64,000 nucleotides of DNA, from contig NZ_JAICBZ010000001.1 of assembly GCF_020179405.1 (NCBI RefSeq), forward strand, positions 62,001-126,000. Direction: 5' to 3'. Shown here one piece after another: positions 26,006-34,828 of this stretch (positions within the stretch are counted from its first letter, which is position 1; each line of letters opens with the position of its first letter). Source of the DNA: Xinfangfangia pollutisoli. GTDB lineage: Bacteria; Pseudomonadota; Alphaproteobacteria; Rhodobacterales; Rhodobacteraceae. The translations under genes and the position numbers were made by a program. Under the pieces are notes generated by a model. It saw only the letters and a list, made by a program, of their open reading frames with translations. It was not told the origin of the DNA and did not search any database.

Positions 26006-27568
26006 TTACTTGGTCTTGCTGACGCCCCAGCCGCGCGCGCGCCCGCCCGGCCAGACATCGTATCCGCTGACCGCGCTGCCCACCGCATCGACCTGCGGCA
26101 CATACATCACCCCCATCACCGCCAGATCCTGCACCAGAAGCGCATGCAGCTTCTTGAACAGCGCCTTGCGCGCCTCCGGGTCCGAGGTCTGGGTGGATTC
26201 GATATACAGCTGCATCGCCTCGGGGCTTTCCCATTGGGTCGAGGCGCGTTCGGCCTTGTCGCCCAGGAACAGCCCGTACAGCAGCGACGGGTCAAGCCGC
26301 GGCGAATAGCTGAAGGATTGCAGCTGGAACTTGCCGCTGGAGTAATTGTCCAGCTGCGTCGCCCAATCCAGCACCTCCAGCTGGGCGTTGATGCCCGAGG
26401 CCTGCAGCATCGCCTGCACCAGCACGCCCACCTCATACATGCTTTGATAGCGCGTGTTGGTCTGGATGGTGATCGGCTCGCCCTTGTAGCCGATCTCGGC
26501 CAGCAGCGCGGCCGAGGCGGCCGGGTCATAGGCGGGCCATTCCAGGAAATCCTCGTCGAAGAACGAGCTGGCCTGCGCCACCATCGAGGGGTTGAACCCC
26601 GTCAGCCCGCCCGAGCGCAATTCGGCGATCTGCTTGAAGTCGATGGCCTGGATGATCGCCTTGCGCATCCGCACATCCGACAGAAGCGGGTCGGCGGTCT
26701 GCACCAGCACGGTCTGGAAGCCCAGGCCCTGCCCGGTCACCACCTGGGCGCCGTTCTTCTCGGCCTCGGGGATGTTTGCCGGCTCCAGATCCGGCAGCAC
26801 GTCGATCTGGCCGGCATAAAGCGCGGCTTCCGCGGCGGCGGTGTCGGGGATGACCAGGAAACGCACCGCATCGACATGGGCGCTGCGGTCGCCGGCATAG
26901 CCGCTCATCGGCGCCTTGACCGGCACGTAATCCTGGAACTTCTGCAACTCGACATATTGGCCGCGCTTCCATTCGGCCATCTGGAACGGGCCCGAGCCGA
27001 TCGGCGCCTCGGCCTTCCAGCTGCCATCGGCGGCGACGCTGTCGGGATGGGCGACCCAGGCATTGCACTGGATATTCGCCAGCTGCGCCAGGAACAGCGC
27101 ATTCGGCGCGTCGATGGTGAAGACCACGGTGCGGTCATCCGCCGCCGCGACCGATTCCACCTTCATCCCCTGCGAGCCGTCGAAATAGGCGTTGCAGAAC
27201 CAGTCGGCGCCCTGCGAAACCTTGCGCTCCCAGTTCCAGACCACATCCTGCGCGGTGACGGGCGCGCCGTTGTGGAACTTCGCCCCCTCGCGCAGGGTGA
27301 AGGTATAGACCCGCCCGTCCTCCGACACGGTCCAGCTTTCCGCCAAAAGCGGCCCGATGGTCAGATCGTCGCGATAGGCGACCAGCGTTTCGAAGATGTG
27401 GTGCAGCACCATGTCGGTATTGCCGTCACGGTTCACGCCATCGGTCGCGCGGATATCGGCATTCAGCCGGATCACCAGCTTGCCGCCTTCGGTCGCGGTT
27501 TCGGCAAAGGCCGCCGCGCCCGTCGCAGCGGCAAGCCCCGCTGCGAGGATCAGTGATGTCAGCTTCAT
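26006..27568 (-). CDS. Peptide-type ABC transporter substrate-binding protein (family 5)
   Basis: 520 residues, starting MKLTSLILAAGLAAATGAAA at 27568 with a CAGGGAAA site. A Sec signal peptide is cleaved near residue 23 (AFAE). Family-5 motifs are LLAESWTVSEDGRVYTFTLR, GAKFHNGAPVTAQDVVWNWE, IGSGPFQMAEWKRGQY and VRMRKAIIQAIDFKQIAEL. It is the last gene of a six-gene operon (C45 hydrolase, two permeases, fused ATPase, alpha/beta hydrolase, this receptor), an unusual 3' position for a receptor. It should deliver the operon's substrate to the permeases. The ligand is unknown. Confidence 0.92.
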   Translation of the reverse strand: MKLTSLILAAGLAAATGAAAFAETATEGGKLVIRLNADIRATDGVNRDGNTDMVLHHIFETLVAYRDDLTIGPLLAESWTVSEDGRVYTFTLREGAKFHNGAPVTAQDVVWNWERKVSQGADWFCNAYFDGSQGMKVESVAAADDRTVVFTIDAPNALFLAQLANIQCNAWVAHPDSVAADGSWKAEAPIGSGPFQMAEWKRGQYVELQKFQDYVPVKAPMSGYAGDRSAHVDAVRFLVIPDTAAAEAALYAGQIDVLPDLEPANIPEAEKNGAQVVTGQGLGFQTVLVQTADPLLSDVRMRKAIIQAIDFKQIAELRSGGLTGFNPSMVAQASSFFDEDFLEWPAYDPAASAALLAEIGYKGEPITIQTNTRYQSMYEVGVLVQAMLQASGINAQLEVLDWATQLDNYSSGKFQLQSFSYSPRLDPSLLYGLFLGDKAERASTQWESPEAMQLYIESTQTSDPEARKALFKKLHALLVQDLAVMGVMYVPQVDAVGSAVSGYDVWPGGRARGWGVSKTK

Positions 27569-27599
27569 TCTGTTTCCCTGTCGTTTTTTAGGTTGAGCG

Positions 27600-28457
27600 T
27601 CAGTCGTTTCCTTGGCCGCGGCCGCGCGCCAGCACATCGGCGAAGAACTCTTTCACCAGGCCCAGCATCGGCCGGTCGTTATGGGCCACACCCGCAACCA
27701 CGTCATGGCGCACCGCAACGCCATGCGCTTCCAGACTGGCCTTCAGGCTGTTCATCCGGTCGTTGCGATTGGCGCCGGCGATATTGGCATCGGGCATCCA
27801 CAGCGTGTCGCCGGGCTTGATGGTGATTTCCCAGGTCTCGGTATCGGCGCCGCCGATCACCATCTGCACCGGCACGCGGCGGATCGCGTCAAGATCCAGC
27901 GGCTTGCCGAACACCTGTTCGAAATCCCGCACACCGACCCACCAGTCGCGATCCGGGTCCAGCAGCGTGACCACGCCCGGCGCCCCGATCGAGGCCGCCA
28001 TCAGCCGCTCGGGATGCAGATACAGGAAGCGATGGGTGAAATGACCGCCGCCCGAGAAGCCGTACATCATCACCCGCGGGTCGGGGATGCGGTATTTCTC
28101 GCGCAGCTCCTCGATCATGTCGATCAGGATCTCGTCGTAATGGACCCCGTCATAGCGCAGGAACTTGTAGCTCGACAGATCGCCCGGAAAGCAGGTTCCC
28201 ACCGGAAACAGCGGCGCCAGAACGATGACGCCATTCGCCTCGGCGAAATCGGCGAATGCGTCGCGATACTGCGACATGCCGCGGTTGGTGCCATGCACCA
28301 GCACCGCCAGAGGATAGGTCTTGTCGCCATCCTCGTCATAATCATCGGGCACATAGGCGCACCAGGCAAAGCGCGGATCCTTGCGCGCGGCATAAACCGT
28401 GGTGTGGCCGAAATCGTAATAGCTCAGCGTCTTGCCATGTCCTGCGACCTTGCGCAT
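27600..28457 (-). CDS. Alpha/beta hydrolase, paralogue 1
   Basis: 285 residues starting MRKVAGHGKTLSYYDFGHTT at 28457 with AAGGAG. The nucleophile elbow is GFSGG with Ser135, and the likely acid and base are Asp205 (GGADTETW) and His259 (GVAHNDR). The oxyanion loop is VLVHGTNRGM. There is no signal peptide, so it is cytoplasmic. Fold and spacing resemble PHB-depolymerase/feruloyl-esterase-like hydrolases; ester or amide cleavage is expected. A close paralogue lies at 41088-41936, identical over RIPDPRVMMYGFSGGGHFTH and beyond, with the same catalytic numbering. It lies between the fused ATPase and the receptor gene, so it should act on the transported compound. Confidence 0.88.
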   Translation of the reverse strand: MRKVAGHGKTLSYYDFGHTTVYAARKDPRFAWCAYVPDDYDEDGDKTYPLAVLVHGTNRGMSQYRDAFADFAEANGVIVLAPLFPVGTCFPGDLSSYKFLRYDGVHYDEILIDMIEELREKYRIPDPRVMMYGFSGGGHFTHRFLYLHPERLMAASIGAPGVVTLLDPDRDWWVGVRDFEQVFGKPLDLDAIRRVPVQMVIGGADTETWEITIKPGDTLWMPDANIAGANRNDRMNSLKASLEAHGVAVRHDVVAGVAHNDRPMLGLVKEFFADVLARGRGQGND

Positions 28458-28476
28458 CAGACGGTCTCCTTCCTCA

Positions 28477-30150
28477 TCATGCCGGAACCCCCGCACCCGC
28501 CGCCGAAGCTGCGCCCACGCCAAAGCTGCGGTCGATCAGCATGGCCGCGTCCAGCAGCCGGCGGGTGTAATCGTGTTGCGGGCGGTCGAAGATGTCGTCG
28601 CGCGCGCCCATCTCGACGATGCGGCCGTTTTCCATCACCGCCACGCGGTCGGCCACCTGCTCGACCGCGCCCAGATCATGCGACACGAACAGGCAGGCAA
28701 AGCCGTGCCGGGCCTGAAGGTCGCGGATCAGCCGCAGGATCTGCTTCTGCACCGTCATGTCCAGCGCCGAGACCGGCTCGTCCGCCACCACAAAGGCCGG
28801 GTTGCGCACGATGGCGCGGGCGATGGCCACCCGCTGGCGCTGCCCGCCCGACAGCTGATGCGGCAGCCGCTCGGCCAGGACCCAGGGCAGGCCCACCTCC
28901 TCGAACACCTGGCGCACCCGGTCGCGCCGGTCGCCGGCCGACAGGCCGCGGTCCAGCAGCAGCGGCTCGGCCACCACCCGGTCGACGCGCTGGCGCGGAT
29001 CCAGCGAGGAATAGGGGTCCTGGAACACGATCTGCATCTTCTGCCGCAGCCGCGCCGTCTGGGCGCCGGGCTGCAGAAGGTCATGGCCTTCAAAGCGGAT
29101 CGCCCCGGCGCTTGGCTGCACCAGCCCGACAATCGCCCGCCCCAGCGTCGTCTTGCCCGAGCCCGAGGCGCCGACCAGCGCCAGCGTCTCGCCGGTGCCG
29201 ATGGTCAGATCCACCCCATGCACCGCGCGTTTCGGCGCATCGCGGCGGAACAGCCGCTCGCGGCCCGGATAGTCGATCACCACCCCCTCGACGCGGATCA
29301 GCGGCGGCGCCTCGGCGCGGTCGCGATGCCCCCCGGCCGAGCGGCGCGGCAGGGCGTCGATCAGGCTGCGGGTATAGGCATGCGCGGGCGCCGACAGAAC
29401 CCGGGCGCTTTCGCCCTGCTCCACCGCGCGGCCGGCCTGCATCACCACAACCTTGGGCGCGTATTTCGCCACCATCCCCAGATCGTGGCTGATCAGCAGC
29501 ACGCCCGTGCCCTGTTCCTGGGTCAGTTCGACCATCAGGTCCAGCACATCGCGCTGCACCAGCGTGTCCAGCGCCGTGGTCGGCTCGTCGGCGATCAGCA
29601 GTTCCGGCCGCAGCAGCATGACCGAGGCCAGCATGATCCGCTGCCGCATGCCGCCGGAAAACTCGTGCGGCCAGGCCGCCAGGCATTTCGCCGGGTCCTT
29701 GATGCGGATGCGTTCCAGCATCGCCAGGCTGCGGTCCCGGATCTCGGCGGCCGACAGGCGCTGATGCAGCCGCAGCGCCTCGGCCATCTGCCGGCCGATC
29801 GGCATCGAGGGGTTCAGCGACACCATCGGTTCCTGAAACACCATGCCGATCCGCGCGCCGCGAACGCGGCACATCTCGCGGTCCGACAGGGTCAGCAGCT
29901 CGGCCCCCTTCAGCCGGATCGAGCTGCCGGCATCGGGCCGCAGCGGCGCGGGCAGCAGCCGCAGCACCGACCGCGCCGCCATGGTCTTGCCCGAGCCGGA
30001 TTCGCCCACCAGCGCCAGCATCTCGCCCGGCGCGATGTCGAAGCTCAGATCCTGCACCACCGGCGGCAGGGCATTTCCGGGACGTACCGTCAGATTGCGC
30101 ACCGACAGCAGCGGCCCCGGCGCATTGGAAGGTTCGGTCATCGGGCTCAT
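28477..30150 (-). CDS. Fused double ATPase of peptide-type ABC transporter (DppD-DppF fusion)
   Basis: 557 residues carrying two complete nucleotide-binding domains in one chain. Domain 1 (about 14-270) has [17 protein letters not shown] and [12 protein letters not shown]. Domain 2 (about 285-550) has GASGSGKT, LSGGQRQRVAIARAI and VADEPVSALD, with H-loops ISHDLG and VSHDLG. It replaces the two separate ATPases of standard peptide importers. The start at 30150 overlaps the permease stop (ATGA). The Cys-rich C-terminal extension of OppD/OppF is absent from the end of domain 2. Confidence 0.93.
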   Translation of the reverse strand: MSPMTEPSNAPGPLLSVRNLTVRPGNALPPVVQDLSFDIAPGEMLALVGESGSGKTMAARSVLRLLPAPLRPDAGSSIRLKGAELLTLSDREMCRVRGARIGMVFQEPMVSLNPSMPIGRQMAEALRLHQRLSAAEIRDRSLAMLERIRIKDPAKCLAAWPHEFSGGMRQRIMLASVMLLRPELLIADEPTTALDTLVQRDVLDLMVELTQEQGTGVLLISHDLGMVAKYAPKVVVMQAGRAVEQGESARVLSAPAHAYTRSLIDALPRRSAGGHRDRAEAPPLIRVEGVVIDYPGRERLFRRDAPKRAVHGVDLTIGTGETLALVGASGSGKTTLGRAIVGLVQPSAGAIRFEGHDLLQPGAQTARLRQKMQIVFQDPYSSLDPRQRVDRVVAEPLLLDRGLSAGDRRDRVRQVFEEVGLPWVLAERLPHQLSGGQRQRVAIARAIVRNPAFVVADEPVSALDMTVQKQILRLIRDLQARHGFACLFVSHDLGAVEQVADRVAVMENGRIVEMGARDDIFDRPQHDYTRRLLDAAMLIDRSFGVGAASAAGAGVPA

Positions 30151-30980
30151 CCTTGCATCTTGGGGTCAAGCCAGTCGCGGATCGCATCGCCGAACATGTT
30201 CACCCCCAAGAGCGTGATCGAGATGCACAGGCCCGGCAGCAGGATCAGATGCGGCGCCTGGGCGGCATAGGGCCGCGCGGTCGACAGCATGTTGCCCCAG
30301 CTTGGCTCGGGCGGCGGCACGCCCAGTCCCAGAAAGCTCAGCGCGCTTTCGGCAAGGATCACCCAGCCGAACATTGTCGTGGCCAGCACGGTGACCGGCG
30401 CCAGGCAGTTGGGCAGGATATGGCGCATCATGGTGACGGCTTCGGAATTGCCCATCACGCGTGACGCTTCGACGAATTCCCGCTCGCGCAGCGACAGGAC
30501 GGTGCCACGCACCACCCGCACCACGGCCGGCATATAGGCCAGGCCCAGGGCGATGATGATGCCGTGCCGGCTGGCGCCGAAGACGGCCATGAAACCCAGG
30601 GCCAGCAGCAGGCCCGGAAAGGCCAGCAGCGCATCGTTGAACATCATCAGCACCCGGTCGGTCCAGCCGCGCAGGAAGCCCGCCAGAATGCCGACGACCA
30701 GCCCGCTGAGAATGGCAAAGCAAGTGGTGAAGAAGGCGATCCAGATGCTGGTGCGCGCGCCATGGATCAGCCGCATCATCACGTCGCGGCCGAATTCGTC
30801 GCCCCCCAGCGGATGGCCCGGGCCGGGCCCCATCAGCCGGGCGCGGAAATCCAGCGCCAGCGGATCGCCCGAGACCAGCACCGGCCCCAGGATCGCCACC
30901 AGCACCACCGTCGTCAGGATTCCCATCCCAAGCAGACCGTTCAGCCGCAGCCGCGGCAGCGAAAGACCCAGCACGCTCAT
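30147..30980 (-). CDS. Peptide-type ABC transporter permease (DppC-like)
   Basis: 277 residues. It has an N-terminal span (GMGILTTVVLVAILGPVLVS), then HPLGGDEFGRDVMMRLIHGA, the EAA loop REFVEASRVMGNSEAVTMMR, and FLGLGVPPPEPSWGNMLS. It ends GVNMFGDAIRDWLDPKMQG. It is shorter than the copy at 12336 because its periplasmic loop is reduced. It overlaps both its neighbours in the operon by four bases. Confidence 0.92.
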   Translation of the reverse strand: MSVLGLSLPRLRLNGLLGMGILTTVVLVAILGPVLVSGDPLALDFRARLMGPGPGHPLGGDEFGRDVMMRLIHGARTSIWIAFFTTCFAILSGLVVGILAGFLRGWTDRVLMMFNDALLAFPGLLLALGFMAVFGASRHGIIIALGLAYMPAVVRVVRGTVLSLREREFVEASRVMGNSEAVTMMRHILPNCLAPVTVLATTMFGWVILAESALSFLGLGVPPPEPSWGNMLSTARPYAAQAPHLILLPGLCISITLLGVNMFGDAIRDWLDPKMQG

Positions 30981-31918
30981 GCTGCCACCCGCGGATCAAG
31001 CAAGGGATAGATCAGGTCCACCAGCAGGTTGACCGCCACATAGATGAAGGCGATGAACAGCATGCAGCCCTGCACCACCGGATAGTCGCGCGCGAAGATC
31101 CCGTCGATCAGCATCCGGCCCAGGCCCGGAATGGTGAAGACCGTCTCGGTCACCGCGATATTGGCCAGAAGACTGCCCAGGATCAGCCCGATCAGCGTCC
31201 AGGTCGGGGCAAAGGCATTGCGGAAGGCATGGCGCCACATCACCGCCCGTTCCGACAGGCCCTTGGCGCGGGCATGGGTGATGTATTCCAGCCGCGCCAC
31301 CTCGATCGTCGAGGCGCGGGCCATCCGGGTGATCGCCCCCGCCTCGACCATGACCAGGGTCAGAACCGGCATGATCAGATACAGAAGCCCCGCCGTCGGG
31401 TCATCGGCCAGCGAGACATAGCCCACCACCGGCAGCCAGCCCAGCCACAGGCCGAACACCGTCAGCAGCATCAGCCCCAGCCAGAAACTGGGCACCGACA
31501 GCATCAGCGTCGCCGTGCCGACGATGGCCACATCGCCCAGGCTGTTCTGCCGCCAGGCGGCGATCATCCCGGCCGGCACCGCGATGACCGAGGCCAGCAC
31601 CACCGCGATCAGCACCACCGAGGCCGAAACCCCGAACCGCTCGAAGATCAGCGGCAGGACCGGCTCGCCCGTGGCGATCGACTGGCCGAAATCGCCGCTC
31701 AGAACCTTGCCCAGCCAGGTCACGAACTGGATCGGCAGGGGCTGGTCCAGCCCCATGCGCTGGCGCAGCTCTTCCACCTGGCCGGGCTGCGCCATGTCGC
31801 CCAGCATCAGCACCGCCGGGTCGCCCGGGATCATCCGCATCAGCGCAAAGATCGCGGCGGTCACGATCAGCAGCGTCGGAACGGCGCTGGCAATGCGGGT
31901 CAGCAGGAATTTCAGCAT
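30977..31918 (-). CDS. Peptide-type ABC transporter permease (DppB-like)
   Basis: 313 residues from MLKFLLTRIASAVPTLLIVT at 31918; the reading frame is open upstream, but this ATG matches the family start and overlaps the C45 gene stop by 7 bases. Family marks are RMIPGDPAVLMLGDMAQPGQ, QRMGLDQPLPIQFVTWLGKV, GDFGQSIATGEPV, the EAA loop EYITHARAKGLSERAVMWRH, and a C-terminal LVDLIYPLLDPRVAA. It pairs with the DppC-like protein to form the channel. Confidence 0.92.
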   Translation of the reverse strand: MLKFLLTRIASAVPTLLIVTAAIFALMRMIPGDPAVLMLGDMAQPGQVEELRQRMGLDQPLPIQFVTWLGKVLSGDFGQSIATGEPVLPLIFERFGVSASVVLIAVVLASVIAVPAGMIAAWRQNSLGDVAIVGTATLMLSVPSFWLGLMLLTVFGLWLGWLPVVGYVSLADDPTAGLLYLIMPVLTLVMVEAGAITRMARASTIEVARLEYITHARAKGLSERAVMWRHAFRNAFAPTWTLIGLILGSLLANIAVTETVFTIPGLGRMLIDGIFARDYPVVQGCMLFIAFIYVAVNLLVDLIYPLLDPRVAA

Positions 31919-33075
31919 CGGACCGGCTCCGCCCGCGCCGCATCGGCAAAGCGGGCCTGCATCTCGGGGTCCATCTCCAGCATGTAGCGGGTGAAGACGC
32001 GGTTCAGCGCCGGCAGAGGTGCTACCTCCATCACCCCGCGCGCAGGCTCGCAGATGATCATCGCCACGGTCGCCGACAGATTGTCGCCATCGCGCGACAA
32101 GGGCGCCCGGCACACCGCCAGCGGCGCGCCGAACCGGTCGAACAGCGCCTCTTTCAGATCCTCGGCGGTCAGATCGCCCAGCCGCGCCAGCAGCCGCTTC
32201 TCGACCCGGTGGTCGCGATACAGGCTGTCGGGCACCTGGGCCAGGCCGGTCTCGCGCAGCTTCGTCAGCGCGACCTGGCTTTGCCAATGATTGGCATGCA
32301 CGATCATGTGGTTGCGCGGGTACAGAGGAAAGGCCTCGTCCGGGGCGCATTCCAGATCGACCGCATAGCCTTCGGCGGTCGACAGCATCATGTTGTTCGA
32401 CCCCGATTTCGGCGTGGTCGCCACCACTTTCAGCGCCTGGGCGAAACTGCCCGCCTCCAGCGCGCGGCGGCGGATGAAGGGCAGGGGAATGCCCATCTCG
32501 CGATAGTCGCGGTCGGATTCCAGGTAATTCGCGGTGATCGTGGTGCCGATGGCGTTAAAGCCGCTGCGCGCCAGCCCGCCGGCTTCGGTGAAGGTCAGAA
32601 GCGAGGGCCCATCGTCGCGCTGGATCTTCAGCACCACCGAAGTCTCGACGCATTCGGCCTTCCAGTCCCAGTTCTGGCCATGGATCACCCGGCCGTCGCG
32701 CGTGGCTTCCGGCAGGATCACCGCGCCGGTGCAGCCATCGGGCTCGTCATCGCTCACGCCCTTCTCGCGCTGCGCCAGCTGCAGCACTTCGGTGCGCGCA
32801 TTGATCAGCACCACCGTCGCCAGATCGACCGCCGCGCCGCGGGCGATGCCCTGCATCTCGTCGACCAGATCCGGCGCCCAGGCCGCGATCCGCGGCAGGA
32901 ACACCTCGACAAGCCGCGTCACCTCGGCCCGGTCAAAGCCCAGCCGGCCCAGCTGCGCCTGGTAATGCCCGGCCGACAGACGGATGCGGTCGCGCGCCTG
33001 CTCGCCATAGCTTTCGCCCCGTTGCTTTGGAGCGCCCCGGACCTCCACCAGCGGAAAGGCCGTTACCTCTGTCAT
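31912..33075 (-). CDS. Peptidase C45 / acyl-coenzyme A:6-aminopenicillanic-acid acyltransferase-like Ntn hydrolase
   Basis: 387 residues. Members are autoprocessing N-terminal-nucleophile enzymes that cleave or form amide bonds. The expected self-cleavage site is Gly114-Cys115 (DGCTGAVILPEATRDG), after which Cys115 becomes the nucleophile. Other marks are RGESYGEQARDRI near the start, GQNWDWKAECVETSVVL, TEAGGLARSGFNAIGTTIT and NNMMLSTAEGYAVDLECAP. No signal peptide is visible. It is the first gene of the six-gene ABC operon and diverges from a GntR regulator. Activity on the imported amide, N-acyl amino acid or lactam-like compound is inference; the family assignment is firm. Confidence 0.88.
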   Translation of the reverse strand: MTEVTAFPLVEVRGAPKQRGESYGEQARDRIRLSAGHYQAQLGRLGFDRAEVTRLVEVFLPRIAAWAPDLVDEMQGIARGAAVDLATVVLINARTEVLQLAQREKGVSDDEPDGCTGAVILPEATRDGRVIHGQNWDWKAECVETSVVLKIQRDDGPSLLTFTEAGGLARSGFNAIGTTITANYLESDRDYREMGIPLPFIRRRALEAGSFAQALKVVATTPKSGSNNMMLSTAEGYAVDLECAPDEAFPLYPRNHMIVHANHWQSQVALTKLRETGLAQVPDSLYRDHRVEKRLLARLGDLTAEDLKEALFDRFGAPLAVCRAPLSRDGDNLSATVAMIICEPARGVMEVAPLPALNRVFTRYMLEMDPEMQARFADAARAEPVRC

Positions 33076-33161
33076 GTCCTGGATTCCCTGTTGTCTGTTC
33101 CGGCGACGCTAGCGCATTTTACGCACATGAAAAGCATAAAAGCCGGCATTTGAGAATTTTG

Positions 33162-33177
33162 TTGCATTTAAATGCAA
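33162..33177. promoter_or_regulatory. Perfect 16-bp palindrome, candidate operator
   Basis: TTGCATTTAAATGCAA is a perfect palindrome in the 143-bp divergent region between the C45 operon and the GntR gene. It is 41 bases before the TTG start of that gene. Flanking AT-rich sequence holds further GCATTT/GCATAA half-sites (about 33115-33150). It is the best candidate binding site for the adjacent regulator. Confidence 0.6.
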
Positions 33178-33218
33178 TCAGAATTCATTTGGCAGCAGCA
33201 CAGTCCGGAGACCGGCCC

Positions 33219-34142
33219 TTGACCCATGACACCCCGCCCCAGCCGCTGGCCGAACCGCCGCCCGATGTCCCGGCGGAAGAGGCCAGCGATCTGCAGATCG
33301 ACGTCGCCCGCCGCATTCTGCAGCGAATCCGCGACCTTGGGCTGAAGCCGGGCGCGCGGCTGCCGGCGGCCGATCTGGCGCGCAGCTTCGGCGTGTCGCG
33401 CTCGCCCGTCACGGCGGCGCTGGAGCTGTTGCGCGAGAAGGGCGTCGTCTGCGCGGCCGGTGGGCGTGGCATGCAGGTCGCGCGCGACATCTCGGCCGAA
33501 AGCCTGACCGATCTTCTGCCCAGTTCCGCCGCCGAGACCCTGTATCACCGCATCATGTCCGACCGCGCCGCGGGCCTTTTGCCGCAGGAAGTGTCCGAGG
33601 CCGAATTGCTGCCGCGCTATGCCGTCGCGCGCGGGATGATCCGCAAGTTGTTGATGCGCTTTGCTGCCGAAGGCCTGGCGCGGCGCCTGCCGGGCCATGG
33701 CTGGCGCTTCGTCGATACGCTGGAAAGCGACGCCGATTTCCAGGCCAGTTACGAATTCCGCATCATCGTCGAATGCGCCGCCCTGCTGACGCCGGCCTTC
33801 CGCGCCGATCCCGACCAGATCGGCCAGCTGCGCCGCGCGCATGAACGCGTGCTGGCCGCGCCACGCGGCGAAGTACCGGGCGACGAATGGTTCCGCGTCA
33901 ATGCCAGTTTCCACGAGACCCTGGCCTCCTGGTCGGGCAACCGCTTCCTGCAAGAGGCGATCCGCCAGCAGAACAACCTGCGCCAGATGCAAGAGGCGGT
34001 GTATTACCGCGTCCTCGCCCCCGCGCGGCTGCAGCAATCCTGTACCGAACACATCGCCATTCTCGATGCGGTCGAAGCCGGCGACCGCGACTGGGCGGCC
34101 GCCCTGCTGCGCCAGCATCTGCGCAGCGCCGCGGAAAGCTAG
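33219..34142 (+). CDS. GntR-type regulator with two winged-helix domains plus FCD domain, paralogue A
   Basis: 307 residues with a TTG start at 33219 (THDTPPQPLAEPPP...), chosen because GGAG lies 8 bases upstream and the nearby ATG is out of frame. Three parts are visible: winged helix 1 (about 22-90, LAAD/LARSFGVSRSPVTAALE type), a second winged-helix-like segment (about 105-165, LYHRIMSDRAAGLLPQEVSE then RKLLMRFAAEGLARRLPGHG), and an FCD effector domain with FHETLASWSGNRFLQEAI. Normal FCD regulators have one winged helix and about 230 residues. It is divergent from the C45/ABC operon and homologous throughout to the protein at 40123. It probably represses that operon and senses the substrate. 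Confidence 0.85.
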   Translation: MTHDTPPQPLAEPPPDVPAEEASDLQIDVARRILQRIRDLGLKPGARLPAADLARSFGVSRSPVTAALELLREKGVVCAAGGRGMQVARDISAESLTDLLPSSAAETLYHRIMSDRAAGLLPQEVSEAELLPRYAVARGMIRKLLMRFAAEGLARRLPGHGWRFVDTLESDADFQASYEFRIIVECAALLTPAFRADPDQIGQLRRAHERVLAAPRGEVPGDEWFRVNASFHETLASWSGNRFLQEAIRQQNNLRQMQEAVYYRVLAPARLQQSCTEHIAILDAVEAGDRDWAAALLRQHLRSAAES

Positions 34143-34162
34143 GGCCGGCGCGGGGCGGGTCA

Positions 34163-34828
34163 TCACAGCCGCTCCGCGATCATCGCCGAGGCGCCCGAGA
34201 TGTCGCCCATCCGCTCGCCCGCGCGCAGCCGCGCGATCAGCGTCTGTTCGGCCGCCTGCATGGCGATGGCCCGGTCGGCCGCCGCTTCGGCGATCTCGGG
34301 CGGCAGCACCACGACGCCGCTTTCATCGGCGATCACCGCATCGCCCGGATGCACGATCACGCCGCCGCAGGACACCGGAATGTTGAAAGCCCCCGATTGG
34401 GCGTAAAGCTTGGTCGTCAGGGCCGAGCGCCCGCGCGCCCAGATCGGCAGGCCCAGCCGGCGGATCTCGCCCAGATCGGTCAGCGGCCCGTCGACCACGG
34501 CGCCGGCCATTCCGGTCAGCACCGCCGCATGGGTGACGCCGCCGCCCCAGCACGCATGCCGCGTGTCGCCCGACCGGTCGACGATCAGCACATCGCCGGG
34601 CCGCAGATCCGAGATCACGTCATGCAGCAGCGCCGAGTCATTCGCGGCCAGCCGCAGCGTCACCGCGGTGCCGGCAATGCGCGCCTCGGGGCCCATGGCC
34701 TGGATCTCGCCCGCCATGAAATGCGAATGCAGGAAATGCCCGCAAGTCGCGGCCTCGGCCGCCAGCAGCTTGCGCACCAAAGCCGGCGCGATCTGTGGCG
34801 GCAGCGGGTTGCGGATGAAATCCTTCAT
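34163..34828 (-). CDS. RraA/HMG-CHA aldolase-family protein
   Basis: 221 residues. The family covers class II 4-hydroxy-4-methyl/4-carboxy-4-hydroxy-2-oxoadipate aldolases and RraA-like proteins. The core is DVISDLRPGDVLIVDRSGDT, CWGGGVTHAAVLTGMAGAVV, DGPLTDLGEIRRLGLPIWAR. The position before the metal-binding Asp118, normally Arg in these aldolases (DGxxRD), is Thr117 here, so standard aldolase activity may be lost or changed. It overlaps the HpaI-type aldolase gene by ATGA and is the last gene of a four-gene operon. A role in cleaving or decarboxylating an oxo-acid is plausible but unproven. Confidence 0.82.
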   Translation of the reverse strand: MKDFIRNPLPPQIAPALVRKLLAAEAATCGHFLHSHFMAGEIQAMGPEARIAGTAVTLRLAANDSALLHDVISDLRPGDVLIVDRSGDTRHACWGGGVTHAAVLTGMAGAVVDGPLTDLGEIRRLGLPIWARGRSALTTKLYAQSGAFNIPVSCGGVIVHPGDAVIADESGVVVLPPEIAEAAADRAIAMQAAEQTLIARLRAGERMGDISGASAMIAERL

